Origin: Paenibacillus sp. Soil787
GTDB lineage: Bacteria; Bacillota; Bacilli; Paenibacillales; NBRC-103111
DNA length: 64,000 bases
Reading direction: 5' to 3'
Assembly: GCF_001429545.1 (NCBI RefSeq)
Contig: NZ_LMSP01000045.1
Coordinates: 187,731 to 251,730 of the forward strand
Part shown: piece after piece, positions 25,021 through 32,908 of the stretch
How positions within the stretch are numbered: the stretch's first letter is position 1
How the letters are laid out: the number at the start of each line of letters is the position of its first letter
Position numbers and translations under genes: made by a program
Notes under the pieces: model-generated
What the model was told of the DNA's origin: nothing
The model's input: the letters and a program-made list of their open reading frames with translations, nothing else
The model's database searches: none

Positions 25021-25269
25021 ATGGAACAATCGAATAAATCGAATAATCCGAATACGAACGGTAATGAATATTTCGTTATTAAAGCCAAGGATAATGGTGT
25101 ACATGTTATTGGTTTAACGCGTGGTCAAGATACTCGCTTTCATCATACAGAGAAGTTGGACAAGGGCGAAGTCATGATTGCTCAGTTCACGGAGCATACA
25201 TCCGCGGTAAAGGTAAGAGGCAAGGCGATTATTATGACCAAGTACGGTACGATTGACACAGAAGAATAA
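25021..25269 (+). CDS. mtrB: trp RNA-binding attenuation protein (TRAP)
   Basis: This 82-aa protein forms an 11-subunit ring that binds tryptophan and then wraps (G/U)AG-repeat RNA. The core NEYFVIKAKDNGVHVIGL, TRGQDTRFHHTEKLDKGEV and IAQFTEHTSAVKVRGKA matches B. subtilis TRAP closely, including the Lys and the K-x-R residues that contact RNA. The N-terminus has an extra Asn/Ser-rich tail. ATG 25021 has GGAGG 6 nt upstream; ATG 25015 is inside that site. Its evident target is the trp leader at 35570-35637. Confidence 0.95.
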   Translation: MEQSNKSNNPNTNGNEYFVIKAKDNGVHVIGLTRGQDTRFHHTEKLDKGEVMIAQFTEHTSAVKVRGKAIIMTKYGTIDTEE

Positions 25270-25280
25270 TTTATAATTGT

Positions 25281-25307
25281 TAAAGCAGGCATAGCCTGCT
25301 TTTTTTC
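25281..25307 (+). terminator. Intrinsic terminator of mtrB
   Basis: AAAGCAGGC and GCCTGCTTT pair around a short loop, followed by Ts. Confidence 0.8.
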
Positions 25308-25392
25308 TTTGTAGAATGGTGTATAGGGCTTGGAGCAATCGAATGTGTAGTTATTTCGTTTTGTGCTCTCAAAGTGTAGGAGGTGCTTGTTC

Positions 25393-25926
25393 ATGAAATG
25401 GTCGATGCGTATTGTGATGACTTTAGGTCTATCTATTATTATGGTCGTCTGTCTATCTTTGCTTCCAAAGATGGATCGTTCCACAGGGTTAGGCTCGCCT
25501 TATAATTGGTCAAGCAATCGCGCAGGAGAGCTCACAAATAATAATATGGTAGATTTACTGGTTCAAGTCCCACTTCAGCTGCGCATTCGCAAGGTCGAGC
25601 TGAGCAACTCCCGCATGTCCCTTGATTTGAGCTTACCGAAAAACGCAGATTCAGCAGCTGTTTATCGAGATTTGTACACAATTGCACAAACCATGATCAC
25701 GAAAACGAAAAATGTAAATCAAATATGGGTTCGCGTCATCGATTATTCGGGCGTTACAGATTCATCGGCTACACAGCTTGTGCTGGCGATGGTTGCAGAG
25801 CGTGAATATGGGAAAGATATGGAGAAGAATGCGAATGAACTCAGCCTTATTCAACTTGAACAGCAATTACAAAACCGTTTTCGTATCACATACACCTCTA
25901 AATGGCAGCAAAGATATCCCTTATAA
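25393..25926 (+). CDS. Unknown membrane-anchored protein
   Basis: This 177-aa protein has an N-terminal hydrophobic anchor (about 5-24) and an extracytoplasmic alpha/beta-looking domain (VDLLVQVPLQLRIRKVELS, then a central helix and VNQIWVRVIDYSG). I do not recognise a family. ATG 25393 follows AGGAGGTG; the longer frame from 25363 starts upstream of it. It lies between mtrB and hepS, where B. subtilis has no extra gene. Confidence 0.7.
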   Translation: MKWSMRIVMTLGLSIIMVVCLSLLPKMDRSTGLGSPYNWSSNRAGELTNNNMVDLLVQVPLQLRIRKVELSNSRMSLDLSLPKNADSAAVYRDLYTIAQTMITKTKNVNQIWVRVIDYSGVTDSSATQLVLAMVAEREYGKDMEKNANELSLIQLEQQLQNRFRITYTSKWQQRYPL

Positions 25927-26021
25927 TTAAATGTGCGTCTATTTACGTGTTATGATATAATGACTTGAATTGAGCATATTTGAACATAAATGATTTGGCA
26001 CACGGTTACGGAGGCTTTTGC

Positions 26022-26888
26022 ATGAATTCTTATCGGATCCCAGAGATCGCTAAGCAATACACAGAGTATGATATGATTCAAAATCACACAGACTTGCCCG
26101 ATTTTCCGGAGCTTCGCACACGTCTGTTGTTTGCATTCTTGAACGGAAACAGTAAGTATAGTTCTTCAAGCGAGTTGTATACGCTAGCTACGTCGCTTGT
26201 TCAACTAGCGCTCGATACCCACGATTTGGTTACAGCTTCTAATGAGGTCAAAGAGAAAAAAGCAGCAAGATCAAGGCAGCTAAAAGTTCTTGCAGGGGAT
26301 TATTTCAGTTCCCGCTTTTACAATCTCCTAGCTCAGGCAGGCCAGATCGAGATGATTAAGCAGTTGTCGAATGCAATCTGTGAAGTCAATCGACTCAAGA
26401 TGAATATCTACATGAAAATGAAGCAATTGAAATTGACGGCAGAAGATTACATCCACCTAACTGTGGAAATTAAATCTCAGCTCTTTTTGTCTTTCTCTGA
26501 ATTTATGACTGAGGTGTATGATCAAGCATGGCCTGATATTCTGAGAAGCTATGCAAAGTGTGAGGTCATATTTGAAGAAATTTTCCGCATTGAATCTGCT
26601 GCGAATTTCAGGGACAGCTGGGGATTCTGGCACATTCTGCAGCATGGTACGAAAGAAGAACGGAAGCAGCTCAACACGGAAGAATCCGATCAAGCCAGAC
26701 TTCGAACACTCATTCATAAATATAATATTACTTCTCAGCTTTATCAGATGCTGGAATCCCACACCAAGCAATTACAGTCCAAAGTACAGCAACTTGAATC
26801 GGATAAACTAATAAGTGAACTGTTTCACATTGGGGAGCCGTTTCTTCGATTCTCAGCGAAGCAGCCCAAAGTGCTAGAAGAAATTTGA
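26022..26888 (+). CDS. hepS: Heptaprenyl diphosphate synthase subunit I
   Basis: This 288-aa helical protein resembles HepS (GerCA): RIPEIAKQYTEYDMIQ at the N-terminus, the TSLVQLALDTHD segment, and LKVLAGDYFSSRFYNLLAQ, which looks like a degenerate prenyl-synthase helix without aspartate motifs. It is the non-catalytic partner of HepT (29989-30966) and helps make the C35 side chain of menaquinone-7. ATG 26022 has GGAGG 7 nt upstream. menG follows within 13 bp. Confidence 0.85.
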   Translation: MNSYRIPEIAKQYTEYDMIQNHTDLPDFPELRTRLLFAFLNGNSKYSSSSELYTLATSLVQLALDTHDLVTASNEVKEKKAARSRQLKVLAGDYFSSRFYNLLAQAGQIEMIKQLSNAICEVNRLKMNIYMKMKQLKLTAEDYIHLTVEIKSQLFLSFSEFMTEVYDQAWPDILRSYAKCEVIFEEIFRIESAANFRDSWGFWHILQHGTKEERKQLNTEESDQARLRTLIHKYNITSQLYQMLESHTKQLQSKVQQLESDKLISELFHIGEPFLRFSAKQPKVLEEI

Positions 26889-26901
26889 GGTGACATCCAA
26901 G

Positions 26902-27657
26902 ATGAATATGACAAAAACAAATACCAAAACGAATACAACCAAAACCAAAGAGGAATTCGTTCACTCTGTCTTTGAAAGTATTGCACCCAAATATGATCTT
27001 ATGAACAGTATCCTAAGCTTCCGTAGGCATAAAGCATGGCGTAAATTTACAATGAAGAAGATGAACGTGCAGCCTGGGGAAACAGCTATTGACCTGTGCT
27101 GCGGCACATGTGACTGGACGATCAGTCTTGCTCAGGCAAGTGGAAGCGGTAAGATGGTTGGGCTGGACTTTAGCCAAAACATGCTGGATTACGGTGCAGA
27201 GAAAATCAAGCAGCTTCACTTGGATCAGCAGATTGAGCTGATTCAAGGCAATGCGATGAGTCTTCCGTTTGACGACAATACGTTTGATTATGCAACGATA
27301 GGATTCGCTCTTCGTAATGTTCCCGATTTGGAGCAGGTCATCCGTGAAATGCAGCGTGTCGTTAAGCCAGGAGGGCTAGTTGTGTCTTTAGAGCTCTCTA
27401 AGCCAACTTGGCAGCCATTCAAGTCCATTTATTATTTTTATTTTCAACGTGTCCTGCCTTTTTTGGGCAAGCTAATTGTAAAGAAGTACGAGCAGTACAA
27501 GTGGTTGCCTGAATCACTGATCCATTTTCCGGATCATAAACAGTTAGCCGCTATTTTTACGAACCAAGGATTGGAACATGTACAGGCGCACCCATTAACA
27601 GGCGGAGTTGCAGCTTTACATATAGGTACCAAGGGGAAAACGAAATCAGGAGTGTAG
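26902..27657 (+). CDS. menG: Demethylmenaquinone methyltransferase
   Basis: This 251-aa SAM-dependent enzyme adds the last methyl group in menaquinone synthesis. It has VHSVFESIAPKYDLMNSILS and IDLCCGTCDWT (SAM site), then GNAMSLPFDDNTFDYATIGFALRN and RVVKPGG, standard for UbiE/MenG. The N-terminus is a T/K/N-rich tail. ATG 26902 has TGAGGTGA upstream; GTG 26890 is an alternative start. In B. subtilis menG lies between hepS and hepT. Confidence 0.93.
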   Translation: MNMTKTNTKTNTTKTKEEFVHSVFESIAPKYDLMNSILSFRRHKAWRKFTMKKMNVQPGETAIDLCCGTCDWTISLAQASGSGKMVGLDFSQNMLDYGAEKIKQLHLDQQIELIQGNAMSLPFDDNTFDYATIGFALRNVPDLEQVIREMQRVVKPGGLVVSLELSKPTWQPFKSIYYFYFQRVLPFLGKLIVKKYEQYKWLPESLIHFPDHKQLAAIFTNQGLEHVQAHPLTGGVAALHIGTKGKTKSGV

Positions 27658-27664
27658 TCAGCAT

Positions 27665-28540
27665 ATGTTTACTAAATTGAAAATATTTTTGGAAATGATT
27701 AAATTTGAGCACAGTGTGTTTGCATTGCCTTTTGCTTTCATGGGAGCCATTCTAGGCTCAGTCGTATTAAATGGACATTTGCCTAGCTGGGCCCAGATCG
27801 GTTGGATAACGCTAGCTATGGTTGGAGCGAGAACGGCAGCGATGGCCTTGAATCGTGTAATTGATAAAGCCATTGATAAAAGAAATCCAAGGACAGAGAA
27901 TAGAGCCATACCTGCGGGGCTTATCTCTATTCAACAGGTTATTATTTATATTATTATTTCGTTTGCAATGCTTTTCTGGGCAACCTCTAAATTAAGCTCT
28001 TTATCCATGAAACTGCTGCCAATTGCAGTGTTTTTTCTTGTCTTTTACTCCTACACCAAAAGATTTACATGGACTTGCCACTTTGTATTAGGTTTGACAT
28101 TAGGGCTAGCTCCACTCGGTGGCTGGGTTGCTGTAACCGGTCAATTTACATGGTCTTCTATTATTTTTTATTTGACAGTAGTTTGTTGGAGCGCTGGTTT
28201 CGATCTGATTTATGCCTGTCAAGATGCAGAGTTTGATCGGAATGAAGGTCTTCATTCCTTGCCAAGCCGATTCGGGATCAAGGCTGCCTTGAATACCGCT
28301 CGTGTCCTGCATGTTCTTACGGCCGTTGGTTTGGTCACATTGTTTTTCATTACTCATTTGAGTTGGTTCTATTTAATTGGACTGGTTATCGCTTATTTTA
28401 TTTTGTATAAAGAACATCGACTTGTCTCACCGCAAGACTTGTCCAAATTGAACACTGCGTTTTTCACAATGAACGGTGTACTGAGCTTAGTGATGTTTGC
28501 CTTCACCTTACTTGATGTGCTAATGAGTCAGCATTCATGA
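27665..28540 (+). CDS. mqnP: UbiA-family prenyltransferase, futalosine pathway (MqnP)
   Basis: This 291-aa protein, with about eight membrane segments, has the prenyl diphosphate motif ALNRVIDKAIDKRNPRT (NRxxDxxxD, near residue 61) and the second Asp-rich site YACQDAEFDRNEG. It attaches the prenyl chain to the aromatic ring. Its neighbours ubiX and mqnA mark it as the futalosine-route enzyme instead of MenA or UbiA. It starts at ATG 27665 and overlaps ubiX by 4 bp. Confidence 0.85.
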   Translation: MFTKLKIFLEMIKFEHSVFALPFAFMGAILGSVVLNGHLPSWAQIGWITLAMVGARTAAMALNRVIDKAIDKRNPRTENRAIPAGLISIQQVIIYIIISFAMLFWATSKLSSLSMKLLPIAVFFLVFYSYTKRFTWTCHFVLGLTLGLAPLGGWVAVTGQFTWSSIIFYLTVVCWSAGFDLIYACQDAEFDRNEGLHSLPSRFGIKAALNTARVLHVLTAVGLVTLFFITHLSWFYLIGLVIAYFILYKEHRLVSPQDLSKLNTAFFTMNGVLSLVMFAFTLLDVLMSQHS

Positions 28541-29148
28541 GCGGCAATTGGGTAGTAGGAATTACTGGAGCTAGTGGTGCTATCTATGGGGTGCGGCTCA
28601 GCCAAGTACTGCTGGATCAAGGTTTAAGTGTACATCTAATCATTACGGATGCAGGCTGGAGAGTGCTGCATGATGAATTGGATTGGAACGCAAGCAAACG
28701 TCAAGAGATGCTGCAGGAACATTTTGGCGGGCGCGCAGGTTCCTTTAACTATCATCCAATTACTGATATTGGGGCAACCGTGGCCAGTGGTTCTTTTCGG
28801 ACCAAGGGCATGGTTGTTATTCCTTGCTCAATGGGAACTTTATCCGGGATTGCACATGGTTCATCCGATAATTTATTGGAGCGAACAGCCGATGTCATGC
28901 TCAAAGAAGGAAGAAAATTAATCCTGGTTCCAAGGGAAACGCCATTGCACGCCATACATTTGGAGAACATGTTAACCTTGTCGAGAATGGGCGTACGCAT
29001 GCTTCCGGCTATGCCAGCCTTTTATAATCGTCCGCGCTCACTCGATGAGATGGTTGATTTTTTGGTGGGTAAAGTGCTGGACAGCATGGACATTGAACAT
29101 TCCTTGTACCGAAGATGGGGAGATAACAATGAGCAACCTAGACCCTAA
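28537..29148 (+). CDS. ubiX: Flavin prenyltransferase UbiX-like
   Basis: This 203-aa protein has WVVGITGASGAIYGVRL (flavin site), the PCSMGTLSGIAHG segment, and RKLILVPRETPLHAIHLENM, all typical of UbiX/Pad1. It makes prenylated FMN, the cofactor of UbiD-type decarboxylases; in futalosine clusters the pair performs the late decarboxylation. No ubiD is in the window. It starts in the end of mqnP (ATGA-type overlap) and overlaps mqnA by 20 bp, so the block is tightly coupled. Confidence 0.92.
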   Translation: MSGNWVVGITGASGAIYGVRLSQVLLDQGLSVHLIITDAGWRVLHDELDWNASKRQEMLQEHFGGRAGSFNYHPITDIGATVASGSFRTKGMVVIPCSMGTLSGIAHGSSDNLLERTADVMLKEGRKLILVPRETPLHAIHLENMLTLSRMGVRMLPAMPAFYNRPRSLDEMVDFLVGKVLDSMDIEHSLYRRWGDNNEQPRP

Positions 29149-29992
29149 AATTCGAATTGGCCGGATTAATTATACAAATGTCTGGCCGATCTACTATTAT
29201 TTTCCCGAACTAATGAACAGCTCAGAGGTCGACATTATTGAACAAGTCCCAACCTCACTGAATCGAGAAATGGCTGCTGGGAACATTGATATGGGGCCCA
29301 TTTCTTCCTTTGCTTACGGAGAATCCTTTGAAAATTACGTGCTTTATCCAGATCTTTCCGTTAGCGCCTATGGAGAAGTGAATTCCATTCTGCTGTTCCA
29401 TGAAAAGCCGTTACGCGAAATAGCGAATGGTCATATTGTGCTGCCAACAACCTCAGCTACATCGGTGAATTTACTCAAAATCATTCTCCAGAAATTCTAT
29501 AATGGGAATCCGACTTATGAATATGCGAAACCCAATTTAGAAGTGATGATGGAAAAAGCAGACGGGGCTTTATTGATCGGAGACGATGCAATTAAAGAGA
29601 GTTGGCGCAATAAAACGTATATGATTACGGATCTTGGGCAAGAATGGGCCAAATGGACCGGACAATGGATGTCATTCGCCGTATGGGCGATTCGTAAAGA
29701 GACAACCCAGAAGTATCCGGAATTAGTTGCAGCGGCGTTTGAGGCCTTCATGGCAAGTAAAGCCAAGGCACACAAAAATCCGGAAGAGATGATACTCGAG
29801 GCACAGAGTTCAGTAGGCGGGACATCTCAATATTGGCATCATTATTTTCATACGCTATGTTATGATTTTGGATCGGAGCAATGGGAAGGTCTAGCAATGT
29901 ATTATAAGTACTGCTATGAGCTTGGTTTCCTGCCAAAGCCGGTAAGCATTGGGTTATGGTCAGAGAAAAAAAACGCACGGGTGACGGAATGA
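29129..29992 (+). CDS. mqnA: Chorismate dehydratase MqnA
   Basis: This 287-aa protein has a periplasmic-binding-protein-like fold. IRIGRINYTNVWPIYYYF at the N-terminus and the central DMGPISSFAYGE and GALLIGDDAIK fit MqnA, which converts chorismate to 3-enolpyruvylbenzoate, the first step of the futalosine route to menaquinone. ATG 29129 has GGGGAG upstream and lies inside the end of ubiX; the frame back to 29045 is overlap only. It links this block to the chorismate made by the aro genes at 33-35 kb. Confidence 0.93.
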   Translation: MSNLDPKIRIGRINYTNVWPIYYYFPELMNSSEVDIIEQVPTSLNREMAAGNIDMGPISSFAYGESFENYVLYPDLSVSAYGEVNSILLFHEKPLREIANGHIVLPTTSATSVNLLKIILQKFYNGNPTYEYAKPNLEVMMEKADGALLIGDDAIKESWRNKTYMITDLGQEWAKWTGQWMSFAVWAIRKETTQKYPELVAAAFEAFMASKAKAHKNPEEMILEAQSSVGGTSQYWHHYFHTLCYDFGSEQWEGLAMYYKYCYELGFLPKPVSIGLWSEKKNARVTE

Positions 29993-30966
29993 AAAATTTA
30001 ATGGAAATCTATACAAGAAAGAAAAAGGATATAGCTGCAATTGAAAAAGAGCTCGAAGAAAGCGTGTATACAGATCATGCAATGCTTCGTGAAACTTCAA
30101 TGCACCTACTGAAAGCGGGAGGGAAGCGGATTCGCCCCGTCTTTGTTCTGCTTTCAGGTGAGTTTGGGAGCTATCAGCTGCAAACGATGAAGCACGTCGC
30201 AGTACCGCTAGAGCTCATTCATATGGCATCGCTTGTTCATGATGATGTGATTGACGATGCAAACACAAGACGCGGACAACTGACGGTCCGATCCAAGTGG
30301 GATAATCGGATTGCTATGTTCACAGGCGATTATATTTTTGCCAAAGCTTTAGGAGTCATTACTCAAATTCATAAGCCGGCAGTCCATCAAATTATGTCCA
30401 AAGCAATCGTGGAGATGTCGATTGGGGAAATGGAACAAATTCGTTTCTTTTTCCGCTCAGAACAAACAATACGAGATTACTTATTACGGATTAGACGTAA
30501 AACAGCATTGTTAATTGCCATTTCATGCCAATTAGGAGCGATGGCAGCGGATGCACCCGACTGGATAAGCAGCAAACTGTATGCTTTTGGCTATAACGTA
30601 GGTATGGTGTTTCAAATACGCGATGATATTTTGGATTTAATCGGTACGGAAAAGCAAATAGGGAAACCGCCGGGCAGCGATGTCAAACAAGGAAACGTTA
30701 CGCTACCTGTCCTGTTCGCGATGCAGGATCCAACCTTGAAACCGCTCATTTTGTCGGAACTAGACCGTATACATAAGTTGGATGGACAAACCGATGTCAG
30801 TCGATTCTTGGATATGATCCGCAGCAGTGAAGGAATAAATAAAGCAGAGTTACTTTCTCAGAAGTATATGGATAAGGCATTAGCTGCTCTGGACAAGCTG
30901 CCAAATATACAAGCCAAGAAAGATCTTATTGAAATTGCACATTTTATCGGAAATCGTTCTTATTAA
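29989..30966 (+). CDS. hepT: Heptaprenyl diphosphate synthase subunit II
   Basis: This 325-aa trans-prenyltransferase is the catalytic partner of HepS. It has both Asp-rich motifs, LVHDDVIDDANTRRG (DDxxD near residue 85) and FQIRDDILDLIG, plus GGKRIRP for substrate binding. The end KLxxIAHFIGNRSY matches family members. The ATG at 29989 overlaps the mqnA stop by 4 bp. With HepS it makes the C35 chain that MqnP uses. Confidence 0.95.
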   Translation: MKNLMEIYTRKKKDIAAIEKELEESVYTDHAMLRETSMHLLKAGGKRIRPVFVLLSGEFGSYQLQTMKHVAVPLELIHMASLVHDDVIDDANTRRGQLTVRSKWDNRIAMFTGDYIFAKALGVITQIHKPAVHQIMSKAIVEMSIGEMEQIRFFFRSEQTIRDYLLRIRRKTALLIAISCQLGAMAADAPDWISSKLYAFGYNVGMVFQIRDDILDLIGTEKQIGKPPGSDVKQGNVTLPVLFAMQDPTLKPLILSELDRIHKLDGQTDVSRFLDMIRSSEGINKAELLSQKYMDKALAALDKLPNIQAKKDLIEIAHFIGNRSY

Positions 30967-31043
30967 TGTATTGTTCTTCGATTTGAGAAAAGCTGACAAA
31001 AAGTGTAAACTAGTGGAGAATACATAGATTGACCAAAGGTAAG

Positions 31044-31080
31044 TTTATGCAAAAGTTTTCTTACGGAAACTATAAGGAGG
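31044..31080 (+). promoter_or_regulatory. Hairpin and ribosome site before ndk
   Basis: AGTTTTC-TTAC-GGAAACT forms a hairpin ending about 4 nt before AAGGAGG, like the hairpins before gpsA and at 32480. Confidence 0.55.
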
Positions 31081-31090
31081 AAGTCCTCAC

Positions 31091-31534
31091 ATGGAAAAAA
31101 CATTCTTGATGGTTAAACCGGATGGCGTTCAACGCAGCCTTGTAGGCGAAATCGTAAAGCGCTTTGAACAGAAGGGTTTTCAATTAATCGGCAGTAAACT
31201 AACTGTTATTTCGAGAGAGCAGGCCGAACTTCACTATGCAGAGCATAAAGGTAAGGATTTTTTCGAAAGACTTGTGACGTTTATTACGTCCGGACCTGTA
31301 TTTGCGATGGTGTGGCAAGGGGAACAAGTCATAGCTTTATCTCGCACGATGATTGGGAAAACGAATTCTCTTGAAGCCGCTCCAGGAACAATACGTGGTG
31401 ACTTTGCCGTACATACGCATTTAAATCTCATTCATGGTTCGGATTCACCCGAAAGCGCTGAGAGGGAAATTAGCAATTTCTTTAAATCGGACGAGCTTTT
31501 TGAATACAATAAAGTCATTCAACAATGGATCTAG
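31091..31534 (+). CDS. ndk: Nucleoside diphosphate kinase
   Basis: This 147-aa enzyme balances nucleoside triphosphate pools with ATP as donor. It has FLMVKPDGVQRSLVGEI, the active-site His in NLIHGSDSPESAEREI, and the GKTNSLEAAPGTIRGDF segment. The length is standard. It follows hepT as in B. subtilis and has its own terminator. AAGGAGGAAG precedes ATG 31091. Confidence 0.97.
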   Translation: MEKTFLMVKPDGVQRSLVGEIVKRFEQKGFQLIGSKLTVISREQAELHYAEHKGKDFFERLVTFITSGPVFAMVWQGEQVIALSRTMIGKTNSLEAAPGTIRGDFAVHTHLNLIHGSDSPESAEREISNFFKSDELFEYNKVIQQWI

Positions 31535-31546
31535 TTCAATAAAATC

Positions 31547-31588
31547 AAAGAACCTGACATCTTAATGGATGCGGGTTCTTTTTTTGTC
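31547..31588 (+). terminator. Intrinsic terminator of ndk
   Basis: AAAGAACC...CATC (31547-31561) pairs with GATGCGGGTTCTTT (31568-31581), followed by a T run. Confidence 0.8.
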
Positions 31589-31660
31589 GTATTATAAAGG
31601 ATTTTGGCATTTGCTTACAGAATGTATATCAACAGAAATTGACCTAGGTGGGTGGACAGC

Positions 31661-32443
31661 ATGGAAGATCAAGATTTTTTGTTATTTATTAAAAAAGTAA
31701 AAGAGCACACGTCCATTGATCTTGCTCTCTATAAAGAAGCGCAAATGAAAAGACGTCTGACAACTTTACGGATGAAACGCGGTTATAATACGTTTGTCGC
31801 TTTTTTTGATGCGATGATGAAGGATAAAGAGCTATTCTATGAATTTTTGGATCGTATGACGATTAATGTTTCTGAGTTTTGGAGGAATCCGAATCGTTGG
31901 GAGCTCGTTGAGCAGAAATTTGTACCCGAGATGTTGAAGAAGAACAGACGCTTAAAAGTATGGAGTGCAGCTTGTTCGACAGGGGAAGAGCCTTATACGC
32001 TAGCGATGATTCTTGCAGAACAAGGAGCGCTTCATGAAGCTCATTTACATGCGACGGATATCGACGATGGAGCCTTGGAAAAAGCACGCAAAGCGATCTA
32101 TCTTGATCGTTCATTGCGAGATGTGCCTGAAAAGTATGCGAAGAAATATTTCAGACAAGAACAAATGATGTATCATATTACGGACGAGCTGAAAAAATCC
32201 ATTAAATTTCAAAAGCAAAACCTGCTTGTCGATACATTTGATACGGGGTATGATCTCATCGTTTGCCGTAATGTGATCATTTACTTCACGGAAGAAGCAA
32301 AGCATGTCTTGTACCAGAAATTTTCTAAAGCGCTGAAACCAGGTGGATTACTGTTCGTTGGTTCTACAGAGCAAATTTTCTCCCCAGGGCAATATGATCT
32401 AGAACCGGCGGATACTTTCTTTTATCGCAAGAAGGGTGTATAA
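31661..32443 (+). CDS. cheR: Chemotaxis protein methyltransferase CheR
   Basis: This 260-aa protein methylates glutamates of chemoreceptors with SAM. An N-terminal CheR helical domain (about 1-75, MKRRLTTLRMKRG) precedes the methyltransferase domain with VWSAACSTGEEPYTLAM, HATDIDDGALEKA, and IVCRNVIIYFTEEAKHVLYQKF. ATG 31661 follows AGGTGGGTGG; GTG 31652 overlaps that site. It follows ndk as in B. subtilis. Confidence 0.94.
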   Translation: MEDQDFLLFIKKVKEHTSIDLALYKEAQMKRRLTTLRMKRGYNTFVAFFDAMMKDKELFYEFLDRMTINVSEFWRNPNRWELVEQKFVPEMLKKNRRLKVWSAACSTGEEPYTLAMILAEQGALHEAHLHATDIDDGALEKARKAIYLDRSLRDVPEKYAKKYFRQEQMMYHITDELKKSIKFQKQNLLVDTFDTGYDLIVCRNVIIYFTEEAKHVLYQKFSKALKPGGLLFVGSTEQIFSPGQYDLEPADTFFYRKKGV

Positions 32444-32516
32444 GTTCTTCCATTAATTCCAATACTAAGATGTACGATGCAAGTTATTGCTAAGGCAATA
32501 CGCTTAGGAGGCAATT

Positions 32517-32681
32517 ATGGACAAACGCAAAGTGATTACCGCTTATCGCAGGGGAATGATCTCCATTCAGGAATGTGCGCAGATTTTGGGAGTCGACACG
32601 TCACAAATCGTGGGTCTCATGAATGATCCACAGCTCTCCGAACTCCCAAGAGTCGTCCAAAAGCAGCCTATGCACGGGTAA
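32517..32681 (+). CDS. Small helix-turn-helix-like protein
   Basis: This 54-aa protein, MDKRKVITAYRRGMISIQEC..., has the look of a helix-turn-helix: AYRRGMISIQECAQILGVD then TSQIVGLMNDP. It has a strong TTAGGAGG ribosome site and a hairpin (ATTGC-TAAG-GCAAT, about 32487-32500) just upstream. I know no named family. It lies between cheR and the aro-trp operon and ends before its own terminator. It could be a DNA-binding regulator; this is inference. Confidence 0.6.
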   Translation: MDKRKVITAYRRGMISIQECAQILGVDTSQIVGLMNDPQLSELPRVVQKQPMHG

Positions 32682-32702
32682 TCTTTGCTCATGACTAGAT
32701 GT

Positions 32703-32752
32703 AGACACGCTCTCGCTAAGGGGATTCTCCCTTACGTGCGAAGCGTGTTTTT
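32703..32752 (+). terminator. Intrinsic terminator
   Basis: ACACGCT (32705-32711) pairs with AGCGTGT (32742-32748), with an inner TAAGGG/CCCTTA hairpin and a T run. Confidence 0.7.
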
Positions 32753-32764
32753 GCGTTTGTGCTG

Positions 32765-32793
32765 TTGCCAAACCTGAGTACCTATACTATAAT
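32765..32793 (+). promoter_or_regulatory. Sigma-A promoter of the aro-trp supraoperon
   Basis: TTGCCA (32765-32770), a 17-nt spacer and TATAAT (32788-32793) lie 115 nt before aroC. The leader has GCTTACGAAGC and GATGCTTCGC sequences related to the gpsA repeat. Confidence 0.75.
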
Positions 32794-32908
32794 GACAAAA
32801 GATAATCGCGCGTCAAAGCGCTAAAGTGTTTAATAAAAAGCAACAACTCAAAAGTGTATGCTTACGAAGCTTGTGATGCTTCGCAAAACTCATAGGGGGT
32901 AACAGATT

